In this document: one piece after another, positions 33,283 through 42,190 of the stretch
Position numbering within the stretch: the stretch's first letter is position 1
Layout of the letters: every line of letters starts with the position of its first letter
Assembly: GCA_947502585.1 (NCBI GenBank)
Contig: CANNAV010000021.1
Location: 1 to 42,190, forward strand
Direction: 5' to 3'
Source of the DNA: an uncultured Pseudovibrio sp.
Lineage (GTDB): Bacteria > Pseudomonadota > Alphaproteobacteria > Rhizobiales > Stappiaceae
Length of the DNA stretch: 42,190 nt
Notes under the pieces: generated by a model
The model's input: only the letters and a program-made list of their open reading frames with translations
Databases searched by the model: none
Told to the model about the DNA's origin: nothing
Program-made: the position numbers and the translations under genes

Positions 33283-34820
33283 CCGCGCATCTCCTTAAAC
33301 AAATCAGTTGGTGTTTCGACGGTTTTCTTACGAGATCCACCGAACAGATCAGTTCCATCACTGCCGCCGGAACATCCATTGCCGAAGGAGAAGCCACAGG
33401 AGCCGCGAACATCGTAGGCATCCTCGGAGACTTCGCGGTGTGTGGTTGGAATGACGAAGCGATCCTCGTAGTTAGCAATCGCCATGATTTTGTACATATC
33501 TTCGATCAGTTCAGAGGTGAGACCAACACGCTCAGCGATAGTCTTGTTGACTACGCCTTCCACGGACTTGGAGCGCATGTAGGAGCGCATAGCGAGCATC
33601 CGCTCCAACGCCGTGACGATGGGCTCGTCTTTGCCTGCTGTGAGGAGGTTGGAGAGATAGCGGATCGGAATGCGCATGGAACGGACGTCCGGCAGGTCAC
33701 CGTCCCAGCCGATCTTGCCAGCTTCTGCTGCTGACTGGATTGGCGAGAGTGGTGGAATGTACCATACCATCGGCAGTGTGCGGTATTCCGGGTGCAGTGG
33801 AAACGCCACTTTCCAGTCAATCGCCATCTTGTAGACTGGGGATGCTTTGGCAGCATTCAGCCAGTCTTCTGGCACACCATCTTTGCGGGCTTGTTTGACT
33901 ACCTTTGGGTCATGCGGATCAAGGAAAACCTTCAGTTGCTCTTCGTAGAGATCTTTCTCATCCTTTGTAGAAGCGGCTTCCTCAATCTTATCTGCATCAT
34001 ACAGGATTACACCCAGATAGCGGATGCGGCCCACGCAGGTTTCGGAACAGACTGTTGGCTGTCCGGCTTCAATGCGCGGATAACAGAAGATGCATTTTTC
34101 TGATTTGCCGGAAGACCAGTTGAAATAGATCTTCTTGTAAGGGCATCCTGAGACGCACATGCGCCAGCCGCGGCATTTTTCCTGATCAATCAATACGATA
34201 CCATCATCTTCACGCTTGTAGATGGCACCGGATGGACACGCTGCAACGCATGTTGGGTTGAGGCAGTGCTCACACAGGCGTGGCAGGTACATCATGAAGG
34301 TGTTTTCGAACTCGCCGTAGATTTCCTTCTCAATGCCCTCGAAGTTGTGGTCCTTTGAGCGCTTGGAGAATTCACCACCGAGAATTTCTTCCCAGTTTGG
34401 TCCCCATTCGATTTTTTCTATACGCTCTCCGGTGATCGCTGATTTGGGTCGTGCTGTTGGAAACTGGGCGCTTTCCGGGGCGCCCTGCAGGTGTTCGTAA
34501 TCAAAATCAAACGGTTCGTAGTAGTCGTCAATTTCGGGCAGGTCAGGGTTAGCAAAGATCTTCGCCAGAATACGCCATTTGGCACCCATCCTGGGAATGA
34601 TCTTGCCATTGCGTTTGCGAACCCAGCCGCCGTTCCATTTCTTTTGCTTCTCCCAGTTTTTGGGGTAACCAATACCAGGTTTGGTTTCCACGTTGTTGAA
34701 CCAGGCGTATTCAACGCCTTCCCGATTGGTCCAAACGTTTTTACAGGTCACTGAACATGTGTGGCAGCCAATGCATTTATCAAGGTTCAGCACCATTCCG
34801 ACTTGTGCGCGGATTTTCAT
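33279..34820 (-). CDS. narH: Respiratory nitrate reductase beta subunit NarH
   Basis: Carries four iron-sulfur clusters between NarI and NarG. 513 residues. Cysteine groups are Cys16, 19, 22, 26; Cys182, 185, 190, 194; Cys215, 221, 225 with Trp218 replacing a cysteine; and Cys242, 245, 257, 261. The Trp-containing group is the usual [3Fe-4S] site of NarH. The ~40 C-terminal residues are rich in Gly and Ser and include two further cysteines. The gene overlaps narG and narJ by four bases each (ATGA). Confidence 0.97.
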   Translation of the reverse strand: MKIRAQVGMVLNLDKCIGCHTCSVTCKNVWTNREGVEYAWFNNVETKPGIGYPKNWEKQKKWNGGWVRKRNGKIIPRMGAKWRILAKIFANPDLPEIDDYYEPFDFDYEHLQGAPESAQFPTARPKSAITGERIEKIEWGPNWEEILGGEFSKRSKDHNFEGIEKEIYGEFENTFMMYLPRLCEHCLNPTCVAACPSGAIYKREDDGIVLIDQEKCRGWRMCVSGCPYKKIYFNWSSGKSEKCIFCYPRIEAGQPTVCSETCVGRIRYLGVILYDADKIEEAASTKDEKDLYEEQLKVFLDPHDPKVVKQARKDGVPEDWLNAAKASPVYKMAIDWKVAFPLHPEYRTLPMVWYIPPLSPIQSAAEAGKIGWDGDLPDVRSMRIPIRYLSNLLTAGKDEPIVTALERMLAMRSYMRSKSVEGVVNKTIAERVGLTSELIEDMYKIMAIANYEDRFVIPTTHREVSEDAYDVRGSCGFSFGNGCSGGSDGTDLFGGSRKKTVETPTDLFKEMRG

Positions 34821-37800
34821 TCTGCGGCCTCCTGACCACTGTCATTCAGTGGTTCCTCCATCCAGTTCACTTCTTTCAGTTTGTGAACCACAACGAACTC
34901 ATCGCGGTTGGAGCCAACCGTTCCATAATAGTTGAATCCGTAGGATTGCTGCGCGTACCCGCCAATCATATGTGTTGGCTTAGTAACGGTTCTGGTGACC
35001 GAGTTATGGATACCGCCACGCTGTCCGGTGAGGTCTGATCCCGGTGTATTCACGATCTTTTCCTGGGCGTGATACATGTAGATCGTACCTTCCTTCATGC
35101 GCTGAGAGACCACCGCACGAGCAATGAGCGCACCATTGATGTTGAAGACTTCAACCCAGTCATTGTCTTCAATCTCGGCTTTTTGCGCATCGACTTCTGA
35201 AATCCAGACCACCGGGCCACCCCGGTTGAGCGTGAGCATCAAAAGGTTGTCGGTGTAGGTGGAGTGGATGCCCCACTTCTGGTGCGGAGTGATGAAGTTG
35301 AGGACTAGCTGCTTTCTGCCGAGAGAATTATCTTCGAGCACCGGTTTGACGCCTTTGGTGTCTATCGGTGGCTTGTACACGCAGAAGCCTTCACCAAATG
35401 CACGCATCCAAAGATGATCCTGATAGAGCTGTTGACGACCAGAGATCGTTCGCCACGGGATCAGCTCATGCACGTTGGTATAACCTGCGTTGTAGCAGAC
35501 ATGCTCCGACTCAATGCCAGACCACGTTGGTGAGGAGATGATCTTGCGCGGTTGGGCTACGATATCGCGGAAACGGATTTTCACATCTTCCTTTGGCTCC
35601 GCAAGGTGAGTGTGGTCTCTGCCAGTAAACTCAGAGAGCGCTGCCCATGCTTTGACAGCGACTTCGCCATTAGTTTCCGGAGCAAGTGACAAGACCACTT
35701 CGCTCGCATCGATATCCGTTTCGATCCTGGCGAAACCCCTGGTTATACCGTCTTGCAACACCTCACCATTAAGGCCCTTGAGGAAGTCAACTTCGTGCTC
35801 GGTGTTCCAGCTGATGCCTTTTCCACCGTTGCCGAGTTTACTCATGAGCGGACCAAGGGCTGTGAAGCGCTTGTAGATGTTTGGATAGTCGCGCTCGATA
35901 ACCACAACATTCGGCATTGTCTTGCCGGGTTGCGGCTCGATATCACCCTTCTTCCAGTCTGCTACGTCGAATGGCTGCGCAATTTCACCAGCAGTGTCAT
36001 GCAGGATCGGAACAAGGACCACGTCCTTTTCCTTGCCGAGAACTTCCTGCGAAATCTCTGAGAAGGACCTGGCAATACCCTTAAAAATTTCCCAGTCACT
36101 GCGGGCTTCCCATGCGGGATCTGCTGCGCTGGCGAGCGGGTGAATGAAGGGGTGCATGTCTGAAGTGTTAAGGTCGTTTTTTTCGTACCATGTGGCTGTT
36201 GGCAGCACAATGTCGGAGTAGACTGCAGTGGTTGACATGCGGAAGTCCAGCGTAACCAGAAGGTCAAGCTTTCCTTCAGGTGCATTGTCATGCCAAACGG
36301 CTTCTTTCGCACGTTGCCGGCCTTCCTCTCCCAGATCCTTGCCGAGAACGCCGTGTTCCGTTCCAAGCAAATGGCGGAGGAAGTATTCGTGGCCCTTACC
36401 AGAAGAACCGAGCAGATTGGAGCGCCAGATGAAGAGGTTACGCGGCCAGTTGGCCTCATTGTCCGGGTCTTCACAGGACAACTTGAGACCGCCTGATTTT
36501 AACTCCTGAGCAATGTAGTCTTTTGCTTCTTTACCGCTGTTTTCTATCGCTTTCGCGACCTGGAGCGAGTTGGTCTCAAGCTGTGGAGCTGAAGGCAACC
36601 ACCCCATCCGTTCTGCCCGGATATTGTAGTCTATCAACGACGCATCCCAATCCCCATCGGGGGCTGTGGGTGACAGGATCTCATCTACCTTGAGTGTTTC
36701 GTAACGCCACTGATCTGTATGCGCATAAAAAAACGAAGTTGAGTTCATATGGCGTGGTGGGCGCGCCCAGTCCAGAGCGAAAGCAAGTGCTGTCCAGCCG
36801 GTTTGAGGTCGCAATTTTTCCTGACCCACATAGTGGCTCCAGCCCCCGCCCGATTGACCAACACAACCGCACATCACCAATAGGTTGATGATGCCGCGAT
36901 AGCTCATATCCATGTGATACCAGTGGTTCAGACCAGCACCGAGGATGACCATGGAGCGTCCGTTGGTCTTTTCGGCATTGGTCGCAAACTCGCGTGCAAC
37001 CGTGATGATGTGATCTTTTGGAACGCCGGTGACTTTCTCTGCCCACGCTGGCGTATAAGGTAGCCCCTCATCATAAGACATGGCAGAGTTTGGATCATCC
37101 AGCCCACGATCCAGGCCGTAATTGGCGATGAAGAGATCAAAGACAGACGCTACAAGCGTTTCACCTTCCACCAGTTTCACTTTCTTCGCCGGAACTTTGC
37201 GCACCATCACACTTTCATGACTGGTTCCCGCAAAGTGGTCATGCTCGCGATTGCCGAAATATGGGAAAGCCACTTCAGCAACTTCATCATGATCAGCTTT
37301 GTCAATGAAGGACATAGCCAGATCAATATCTTTGTCCGCACCGTCTCTCTCTTCAAGATTCCACTTGCCTTTTTCACCCCAGCGGAAGCCGATGGAGCCA
37401 TGCGGGACCACAATCTTCTTCGATTTGCGATCCACGGCGACAGTCTTCCATTCCGGGTTATTTTCTTCACCCAGCTTGTTGGCAAACTCGGACGCGCGTA
37501 GGAGACGTTCCGGAATATAGTTGCCGTCTTTTTTAACGAGGCGAACGAGCAGGGGCATGTCGGAGTATTTGCGACAGTAATCCTCAAAGTACTCCGCCTG
37601 TCGATCCAAATGGTACTCACGCAGGATGACATGACCCATAGCCATTGCCAGTGCTGTATCTGTGCCTTGCTTTGGATGAAGCCAGAGATCGGAAAATTTG
37701 GCAGCCTCCGAATAATCAGGAGAGACAACCACTGACTTCGTGCCTTTATAACGCGCTTCGGTGTAAAAGTGCGCATCAGGTGTGCGCGTTTGGGGAACGT

Positions 37801-38566
37801 TAGAGCCCCACAACATCAGGAAACCTGCGTTGTACCAGTCAGCAGATTCAGGCACATCCGTTTGCTCACCCCATGTTTGCGGCGAGGCGGGCGGGAGGTC
37901 GCAGTACCAGTCGTAAAACGACATGCAGGTACCGCCGATCAGAGATAGGTAGCGGGTGCCAGCTGCGTAAGAAATCATGGACATAGCCGGAATTGGTGAG
38001 AAGCCGACAACGCGGTCAGGTCCCCATTTCTTCGTGGTATAAGAATTGGCTGCTGCGATAATTTCGTTGACTTCTTCCCAGGTGGCACGCACGAAACCGC
38101 CGTGCCCGCGCACTTTCAGGTAATCTGATCGCTTCGCAGGATCATCCTGAATGGCTGCCCATGCAGCGACCGGAGATTTCATGGTTCGCTCGTTGCGCCA
38201 TAACCTGAGCAGGCGGGAACGGATCAGAGGATGCTTCACCCGGTTTGCGGAATACATATACCAGCTGTAACTGGCGCCCCGGGAACAGCCGCGAGGTTCA
38301 TGATTTGGGATATCCGGGCGGGTGCGCGGATAGTCTGTCTGTTGGGTTTCCCAGGTGACAATCCCACCTTTGACGTAGATCTTCCAGGAACAGGAACCAG
38401 TACAGTTCACACCATGGGTCGAGCGCACGATTTTGTCATGCTGCCATCGCTTGCGATAGCTGTCCTCCCAGTTTCGGTTCTCATTGGTCGTAACACCGTG
38501 CCCGTTTGCGAAGGTACCAGTGTCATGTTTTGCGAAGAAGTTCAGTTTATCGAGTAGTAGAGACAT
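34817..38566 (-). CDS. narG: Respiratory nitrate reductase alpha subunit NarG
   Basis: Catalytic subunit reducing nitrate to nitrite at a bis-MGD molybdenum centre on the cytoplasmic side. 1249 residues, full length. The N-terminal FS0 cluster ligands His51, Cys55, Cys59 and Cys94 are present (HGVNCTGSC and EPRGCSRGAS), as is the FYDWYCDLPPASPQ segment (217-230) containing the molybdenum-ligating Asp. A twin-arginine-like remnant is not evident, as expected for a cytoplasm-facing enzyme. narG starts 43 bases after narK2 and overlaps narH by four. Confidence 0.98.
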   Translation of the reverse strand: MSLLLDKLNFFAKHDTGTFANGHGVTTNENRNWEDSYRKRWQHDKIVRSTHGVNCTGSCSWKIYVKGGIVTWETQQTDYPRTRPDIPNHEPRGCSRGASYSWYMYSANRVKHPLIRSRLLRLWRNERTMKSPVAAWAAIQDDPAKRSDYLKVRGHGGFVRATWEEVNEIIAAANSYTTKKWGPDRVVGFSPIPAMSMISYAAGTRYLSLIGGTCMSFYDWYCDLPPASPQTWGEQTDVPESADWYNAGFLMLWGSNVPQTRTPDAHFYTEARYKGTKSVVVSPDYSEAAKFSDLWLHPKQGTDTALAMAMGHVILREYHLDRQAEYFEDYCRKYSDMPLLVRLVKKDGNYIPERLLRASEFANKLGEENNPEWKTVAVDRKSKKIVVPHGSIGFRWGEKGKWNLEERDGADKDIDLAMSFIDKADHDEVAEVAFPYFGNREHDHFAGTSHESVMVRKVPAKKVKLVEGETLVASVFDLFIANYGLDRGLDDPNSAMSYDEGLPYTPAWAEKVTGVPKDHIITVAREFATNAEKTNGRSMVILGAGLNHWYHMDMSYRGIINLLVMCGCVGQSGGGWSHYVGQEKLRPQTGWTALAFALDWARPPRHMNSTSFFYAHTDQWRYETLKVDEILSPTAPDGDWDASLIDYNIRAERMGWLPSAPQLETNSLQVAKAIENSGKEAKDYIAQELKSGGLKLSCEDPDNEANWPRNLFIWRSNLLGSSGKGHEYFLRHLLGTEHGVLGKDLGEEGRQRAKEAVWHDNAPEGKLDLLVTLDFRMSTTAVYSDIVLPTATWYEKNDLNTSDMHPFIHPLASAADPAWEARSDWEIFKGIARSFSEISQEVLGKEKDVVLVPILHDTAGEIAQPFDVADWKKGDIEPQPGKTMPNVVVIERDYPNIYKRFTALGPLMSKLGNGGKGISWNTEHEVDFLKGLNGEVLQDGITRGFARIETDIDASEVVLSLAPETNGEVAVKAWAALSEFTGRDHTHLAEPKEDVKIRFRDIVAQPRKIISSPTWSGIESEHVCYNAGYTNVHELIPWRTISGRQQLYQDHLWMRAFGEGFCVYKPPIDTKGVKPVLEDNSLGRKQLVLNFITPHQKWGIHSTYTDNLLMLTLNRGGPVVWISEVDAQKAEIEDNDWVEVFNINGALIARAVVSQRMKEGTIYMYHAQEKIVNTPGSDLTGQRGGIHNSVTRTVTKPTHMIGGYAQQSYGFNYYGTVGSNRDEFVVVHKLKEVNWMEEPLNDSGQEAAE

Positions 38567-38609
38567 CTGAAATGCCCTTCACGTTATTTTCTTAATTTGC
38601 TTAATTTGC

Positions 38610-39995
38610 TTAGCACGGAACGGGTGCACCACGACGGGTGTAGAAGAACCAGGTGATCACCAGACAGATGACGTAGAAGATGCCGAAGATCCAAAGCGCG
38701 GCATCCGGTCCACCTGTGTAGACGATGGATGTTCCGTAGGCTTTGGGGATGAAGAAGGCACCGTAAGCTGCAATTGCAGAGGTGAAGGCGATGATTGCCG
38801 CACTTTCACGTTCTGACTGGCGCAGGTGAGCTGTTGCATCCAGCTCTGGCATCAGGAGGCCTACCTGTTGGCGCATGATCGTCGGGATCATCTGGAATGT
38901 GGAGGCGTTGCCTACGCCTGTCAGGAAGAATAATGCCATGAAGCAGGCGAAGAATCCCCAAAAAGCTCCCGGCTCTGTTGTGATCGACAGGAAGAACAGC
39001 ACGCCAACAACGGCGACCGCCATGAACAGGAACGTCCAGAACGTCACACGGCCACCGCCATATTTATCAGAGACCCAGCCTGTACCAGCGCGGGAGAGTG
39101 CACCAACGAGGGGTCCAAGGAAGGCGAAGGAGAGTGCGTTCACTTCCGGAAACTGGATTTTCATAAGCAATGGGAAGCCTGCGGAATAACCGATGAAGCT
39201 GCCAAAAGTTCCCGTGTAGAGAATGCACATGATCCAGTTGTGCGCTCTTGAGAAGATAATGGATTGCTCTTTAAAGCTCGCCTTCGCATCAGCGATATCG
39301 TTCATCCCAAACCATGCTGCCAACACTGCAATGACAAGGAATGGAACCCAAACAAAGCCAGCATTCTGGATCCAGAGTTGGGATCCGTCTTCGAGAATTT
39401 GGGGAGCACCGCCGATCACACCGAAAACACCAGCCGTTATGACGAGTGGCACGACAAATTGCACGACGGAAACGCCAAGGTTTCCAAGGCCTGCGTTGAG
39501 CGCAAGCGCGTTACCTTTTTCTTTCTTTGGATAGAAGAACGCGATGTTCGCCATTGAAGAGGCAAAGTTACCGCCCCCGAAGCCGCAAAACAAAGCTAAC
39601 AGCAAAAAGATGCTATAAGGTGTTCCAGGGTCCTGAACCGCATAGCCAATGCCCAGAGCGGGAAGAAGCAGTGATGCTGTGGTCAGGGTTGTCCATAGGC
39701 GACCCCCAAAGATAGGGACCATAAAGGAATAAAAGATCCTGAGTGTCGCGCCGGAGAGTCCCGGCAACGCAGCCAGCAGGAAGAGCTGATCTGTTGTGTA
39801 ATCAAAGCCGATGGCGGGCAGTTTTGCGACAACAACACTCCAGACCAGCCACACTGAGAAGGCAAGCAAAAGGGCCGGAACTGAAATCCATAGGTTTCGG
39901 GAAGCAATCGCCTTCCCCCTGGTTTCCCAGAATTCCGGATCATCCGGCCGCCAATCAGTTAGTGTGAGCTCTTTTTGAGTGTTGTTATCAGACAT
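38610..39995 (-). CDS. narK: Nitrate/nitrite transporter, NarK2 type
   Basis: 461 residues, twelve membrane helices, major facilitator family. The opening WISVPALLLAFSVWLVWSVV and FYSFMVPIFGGRLWT segment are typical of NarK2-type proteins, thought to exchange nitrite for nitrate. A nitrate signature FGGGNFASSMANIAFFYP appears at about 139-156. AAGGAATG precedes the start. It is the second transporter gene of the operon, 62 bases after the first. Confidence 0.93.
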   Translation of the reverse strand: MSDNNTQKELTLTDWRPDDPEFWETRGKAIASRNLWISVPALLLAFSVWLVWSVVVAKLPAIGFDYTTDQLFLLAALPGLSGATLRIFYSFMVPIFGGRLWTTLTTASLLLPALGIGYAVQDPGTPYSIFLLLALFCGFGGGNFASSMANIAFFYPKKEKGNALALNAGLGNLGVSVVQFVVPLVITAGVFGVIGGAPQILEDGSQLWIQNAGFVWVPFLVIAVLAAWFGMNDIADAKASFKEQSIIFSRAHNWIMCILYTGTFGSFIGYSAGFPLLMKIQFPEVNALSFAFLGPLVGALSRAGTGWVSDKYGGGRVTFWTFLFMAVAVVGVLFFLSITTEPGAFWGFFACFMALFFLTGVGNASTFQMIPTIMRQQVGLLMPELDATAHLRQSERESAAIIAFTSAIAAYGAFFIPKAYGTSIVYTGGPDAALWIFGIFYVICLVITWFFYTRRGAPVPC

Positions 39996-40057
39996 ACATT
40001 CATTCCTTTTGGCTAGACGCCTTCGCTGGATCGAATGTCCAGAAAGGGCTTCTCTGG

Positions 40058-41404
40058 TTACGGATACCTATCTCCGCCTGCTGGTCCGTCCGGACCATCA
40101 ACCGGGTCTTCCGGGAGATCAGAAAGATCTGTTTCATCTTGCAGGTCTGGGTAATGCTTGCGTTCCATCCTGCGGATGGCGACGTGCATCCACACGGTTG
40201 AAACCGCAACGACGATGAAGAGAAGCATGAAGGGCGCTGTCCAGACTCCAGTCCAGTCGAGCAGAACTCCGAAGGCGATTGGCAGGACGAAGCCGCCAAG
40301 TCCGCCGATCATGCCTACGAGCCCACCCACCGCACCAACATGGTTAGGGTAGTAAACCGGGATGTGCTTGTAGACCGCGGCTTTGCCCAGGCTCATGACA
40401 AAACCAAGGACTACGGTCACAGAGAGGAAGGCGCCGACACCGAGGCCTAAGTTAAACTCTATTGGTCCATGAAGACCGCTTACAACATATGCGGTTTCTG
40501 GATAGCTCAACAGGAAGAGGCAGAAGAGGGAGACAATAAATGTGAGGTACATAACAAAGCGCGCACCCCATTTGTCTGACAACCAACCGCCCAGTGCTCT
40601 GAAGACAGACCCGGGAAGTGAATAAAAGCCAGCGAAAACGCCAGCCGTCGTCAACTCCAATCCGTAGGCCCCGGTGTAGTACCGCGGGAGGAACGATGCG
40701 AGCGCAACAAAGGCACCAAACACGAAGAAGTAATAGGTTGCGAAACGCCAGACCTGAAGATTCTTTAGCGGGGCAAGCTGCTCTGCCGTGGACACCCCTT
40801 GCTTACCTTCTTTCTTTCGTTCCTGTTGTGCCGGGTCGTCCTTACTGATCAGATAAAACAGCACCGCCGTGATTGCTAAAACCACAGCATACACACGCGC
40901 AGTGCCTTCCCAGCCGACAGCAACGACCAGAAACGGTGCTACAAAATTAGTGACTGCTGCACCGACATTACCTGCACCAAAAATACCAAGTGCGGTGCCT
41001 TGTTTTTCTTTTTCAAACCACTGAGAAACATAGGCCACACCGATAATAAAAGAACCGCCGGCCAATCCAAGGCCCAGGGCAGCTAAGAGAAACACCGGGT
41101 AGGTGTGCACTGAGGTAAGCAACCAGACGCAGACTGCTGTGATCAGCATCTGCAGAGGGAATATAATTCGACCGCCGAACTGCTCTGTCCATATTCCAAG
41201 GAAAATACGGCTCACAGACCCGGTGAGTATTGGTGTGGCAACCAATAAACCGAATTGAGTATCGGACAGGCTCAACTCACCCTTAATGCGCACGCCTATG
41301 ATAGAAAAAATGGTCCAGACTGCAAAGCAGATAGTAAAAGCAAAGGTACTGAGGCCCAATGCCCTGTATTGATCGGAGCGAGTTACATCCTCAAGTGAAT
41401 TCAT
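40058..41404 (-). CDS. narK: Nitrate transporter, NarK1 type
   Basis: 448 residues with twelve membrane helices. The segment FAVWTIFSIIGVRIKGELSL and TQFGLLVATPILTGSVSRIF identify the NarK1 type, regarded as a nitrate/proton symporter active when respiration starts; AGGSFIIGVAYVSQWF is its nitrate signature. The start at 41404 has AGGAA eight bases upstream; the longer frame to 41467 adds an unrelated leader. In Paracoccus the NarK1 and NarK2 types are one fused protein; here they are separate genes. No FNR box was found in 41405-41590, which is AT-rich and should hold the operon promoter. Confidence 0.92.
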   Translation of the reverse strand: MNSLEDVTRSDQYRALGLSTFAFTICFAVWTIFSIIGVRIKGELSLSDTQFGLLVATPILTGSVSRIFLGIWTEQFGGRIIFPLQMLITAVCVWLLTSVHTYPVFLLAALGLGLAGGSFIIGVAYVSQWFEKEKQGTALGIFGAGNVGAAVTNFVAPFLVVAVGWEGTARVYAVVLAITAVLFYLISKDDPAQQERKKEGKQGVSTAEQLAPLKNLQVWRFATYYFFVFGAFVALASFLPRYYTGAYGLELTTAGVFAGFYSLPGSVFRALGGWLSDKWGARFVMYLTFIVSLFCLFLLSYPETAYVVSGLHGPIEFNLGLGVGAFLSVTVVLGFVMSLGKAAVYKHIPVYYPNHVGAVGGLVGMIGGLGGFVLPIAFGVLLDWTGVWTAPFMLLFIVVAVSTVWMHVAIRRMERKHYPDLQDETDLSDLPEDPVDGPDGPAGGDRYP

Positions 41405-41592
41405 AGTATTTGTTCCTGAATACCAGCAGGAAAGACTATTCAAATATAATTTCAGGAGATTTAGCACTCAAAAGTATAGTAACTCATAGAGATAGCATGA
41501 TTAAAAGAGTAAAATTGAAATACAATCTGTAGCAAAACTATGTTTTATGTACAGCTCAGGGCGCAATAAAAACGTCTCTCCAGACTACATTG

Positions 41593-42120
41593 ATGCTGTC
41601 ATGTTTTTTTAGAAACGGGGATTTCAAAGGTAACGCAATTTCTTACATCAGCAATGTCAGAATGTTCGTGCGCGTGTTTGAACCTGGCAGCAGGCCTGCT
41701 GGGGCAAGAGACGTGCATGTTTCTCCTGCGATTGCTTCCTCCCATATCGGGGAGCTTGAAAAACACCTTGGCATTAGCTTGTTTAATCGCTCTACTCGAA
41801 CCATCCAACCCACTGAAAAAGAGAGAATTTTCTACCCTGGTGCCCGAAAAATTCTGGAAGCTATGGAAGAGGCTGAAGCGGCTGTTCAGGAGGTGACACA
41901 CACTCCACGCGGGTCAATCTTTGCTTCTGCTCCACTCGGGATAGGGCGACGTTTGATCGCACAGCTTATTCCTGAAATTCATGTGCCCCTCAGACTCTCG
42001 GATCGTCCTCTCAACATTACTGGGGAAGGATTGGACCTGGCTTTCATTCAGGGATAGTTATCAAACTCTGAAATGCGCCTTAAGAACCTGTTGGACTGTC
42101 CTCGTGTTATGTGCGGTGTT
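41593..42120 (+). pseudogene. LysR-family regulator, decayed
   Basis: The N-terminal winged helix is clear (YISNVRMFVRVFE, then VSPAIASSHIGELEKHLGI and SLFNRSTRTIQPTE, about residues 20-75), with the start of the effector domain (RGSIFASAPLGIGRRLIAQLIPE). A short deletion follows, where PEI joins HVPLRLSDRPLNITGEGLDLAF, then an in-frame TAG at 42055-42057. After the stop the homology continues in the same frame (SEMRLKNLLDCPRVMCG) and ends near 42118. The remaining ~90 residues are absent. It diverges from the nar operon but the family does not suggest nitrate control. Confidence 0.8.
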
Positions 42121-42190
42121 TGTCAAGTAAGTTGTCCGCTTGTTTCATGCACTCTCTCTGATTTCAGTGATGCCGGTTTCGCGTTCCGGG
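42121..42190. mobile_element. Possible insertion-sequence end, unidentified
   Basis: LysR homology stops abruptly at about 42120, and the following bases begin TGTCAAGTAAGTTGTCCGC and carry no LysR coding sense. An abrupt junction with a TG start is what an IS end would look like, but the window closes before any transposase, so the call is tentative. Confidence 0.3.

Noticed and set aside
34491-34754. Antisense frames within narH and narG
   Set aside because: They are by-products of codon bias in the long nar genes; none has a start signal or domain.
9456-41590. FNR or NarL sites upstream of narK1
   Set aside because: I searched 41405-41590 by eye for TTGAT-N4-ATCAA on both strands; the best stretch, TTGAAATACAATCT, matches one half only.

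Overview
The window reads as a chromosomal segment of a facultatively anaerobic alphaproteobacterium. Gene content and protein style most resemble Pseudovibrio and its relatives. That placement is inferred from recognisable families (split narK1/narK2 with narGHJI and a parvulin, the ubiX-ubiD/ubiTUV block, BMP-type nucleoside importer, lrp-arginase-ornithine cyclodeaminase); no rRNA, tRNA, CRISPR array or phage gene was seen. Both edges look like insertion-sequence boundaries: the 3' end of an IS630-type transposase on the left and a possible, unidentified IS end on the right.

Layout. 1-1.7 kb: IS630 end, then the debris of a cobalamin operon on the minus strand (cobI cut by the IS; an in-frame cbiX'-'cobL remnant with frameshifts and a stop). 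1.9-6.7 kb: ACT-domain GcvR-like regulator and guanine deaminase (+), facing gamma-glutamyltransferase and an Asp/Glu racemase (-). 7.2-12.1 kb: an anaerobic ubiquinone block, ubiD-ubiX (-) divergent from ubiT-ubiU-ubiV (+), with a good FNR-type box between them and a UUCG-loop terminator after ubiV. 12.1-15.6 kb: a frameshifted GntR regulator, an OpgC-like membrane acyltransferase and a TTC38-like TPR protein (-). 16.1-18 kb: a broken YeeE/YedE sulfur transporter (frameshift plus UGA at its conserved Cys) and a DUF302 protein (+). 18.1-19.9 kb: YeiL-like CRP/FNR regulator (-), deoD and a small YgjV-like membrane protein (+), terminator. 20.2-22.8 kb: Lrp/AsnC regulator (-) divergent from arginase and ornithine cyclodeaminase (+), terminator. 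23.1-29.2 kb: minus-strand operon for a BMP-family nucleoside/nucleobase ABC importer with a cytosine-deaminase-type hydrolase. 29.8-30.8 kb: an atypical Gfo/Idh/MocA oxidoreductase. 30.9-41.4 kb: narK1-narK2-narG-narH-narJ-narI-parvulin, a complete membrane nitrate reductase operon (-). 41.6 kb to the end: a decayed LysR regulator running into the possible IS end.

How it fits together. Nitrate respiration needs a quinol pool. UbiTUV supply O2-independent hydroxylation in ubiquinone synthesis and UbiD/UbiX the decarboxylation, so the ubi and nar blocks serve the same anaerobic lifestyle; the FNR-type box supports oxygen control of the ubi block. Guanine deaminase, DeoD, the nucleoside importer and the cytosine deaminase form a scattered purine/pyrimidine salvage capacity; arginase plus ornithine cyclodeaminase turn arginine into proline.

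The most striking general feature is decay: cobI, cbiX/cobL, gntR, yeeE and lysR are all broken within 42 kb while the energy and salvage genes are intact. This may be early genome erosion with IS activity, as in a recently host-associated lineage, or partly sequencing indels. No wholly new multigene system was convincingly found; the best leads are the FNR-controlled ubi block, the UGA at the YeeE cysteine, and several unexplained palindromes.
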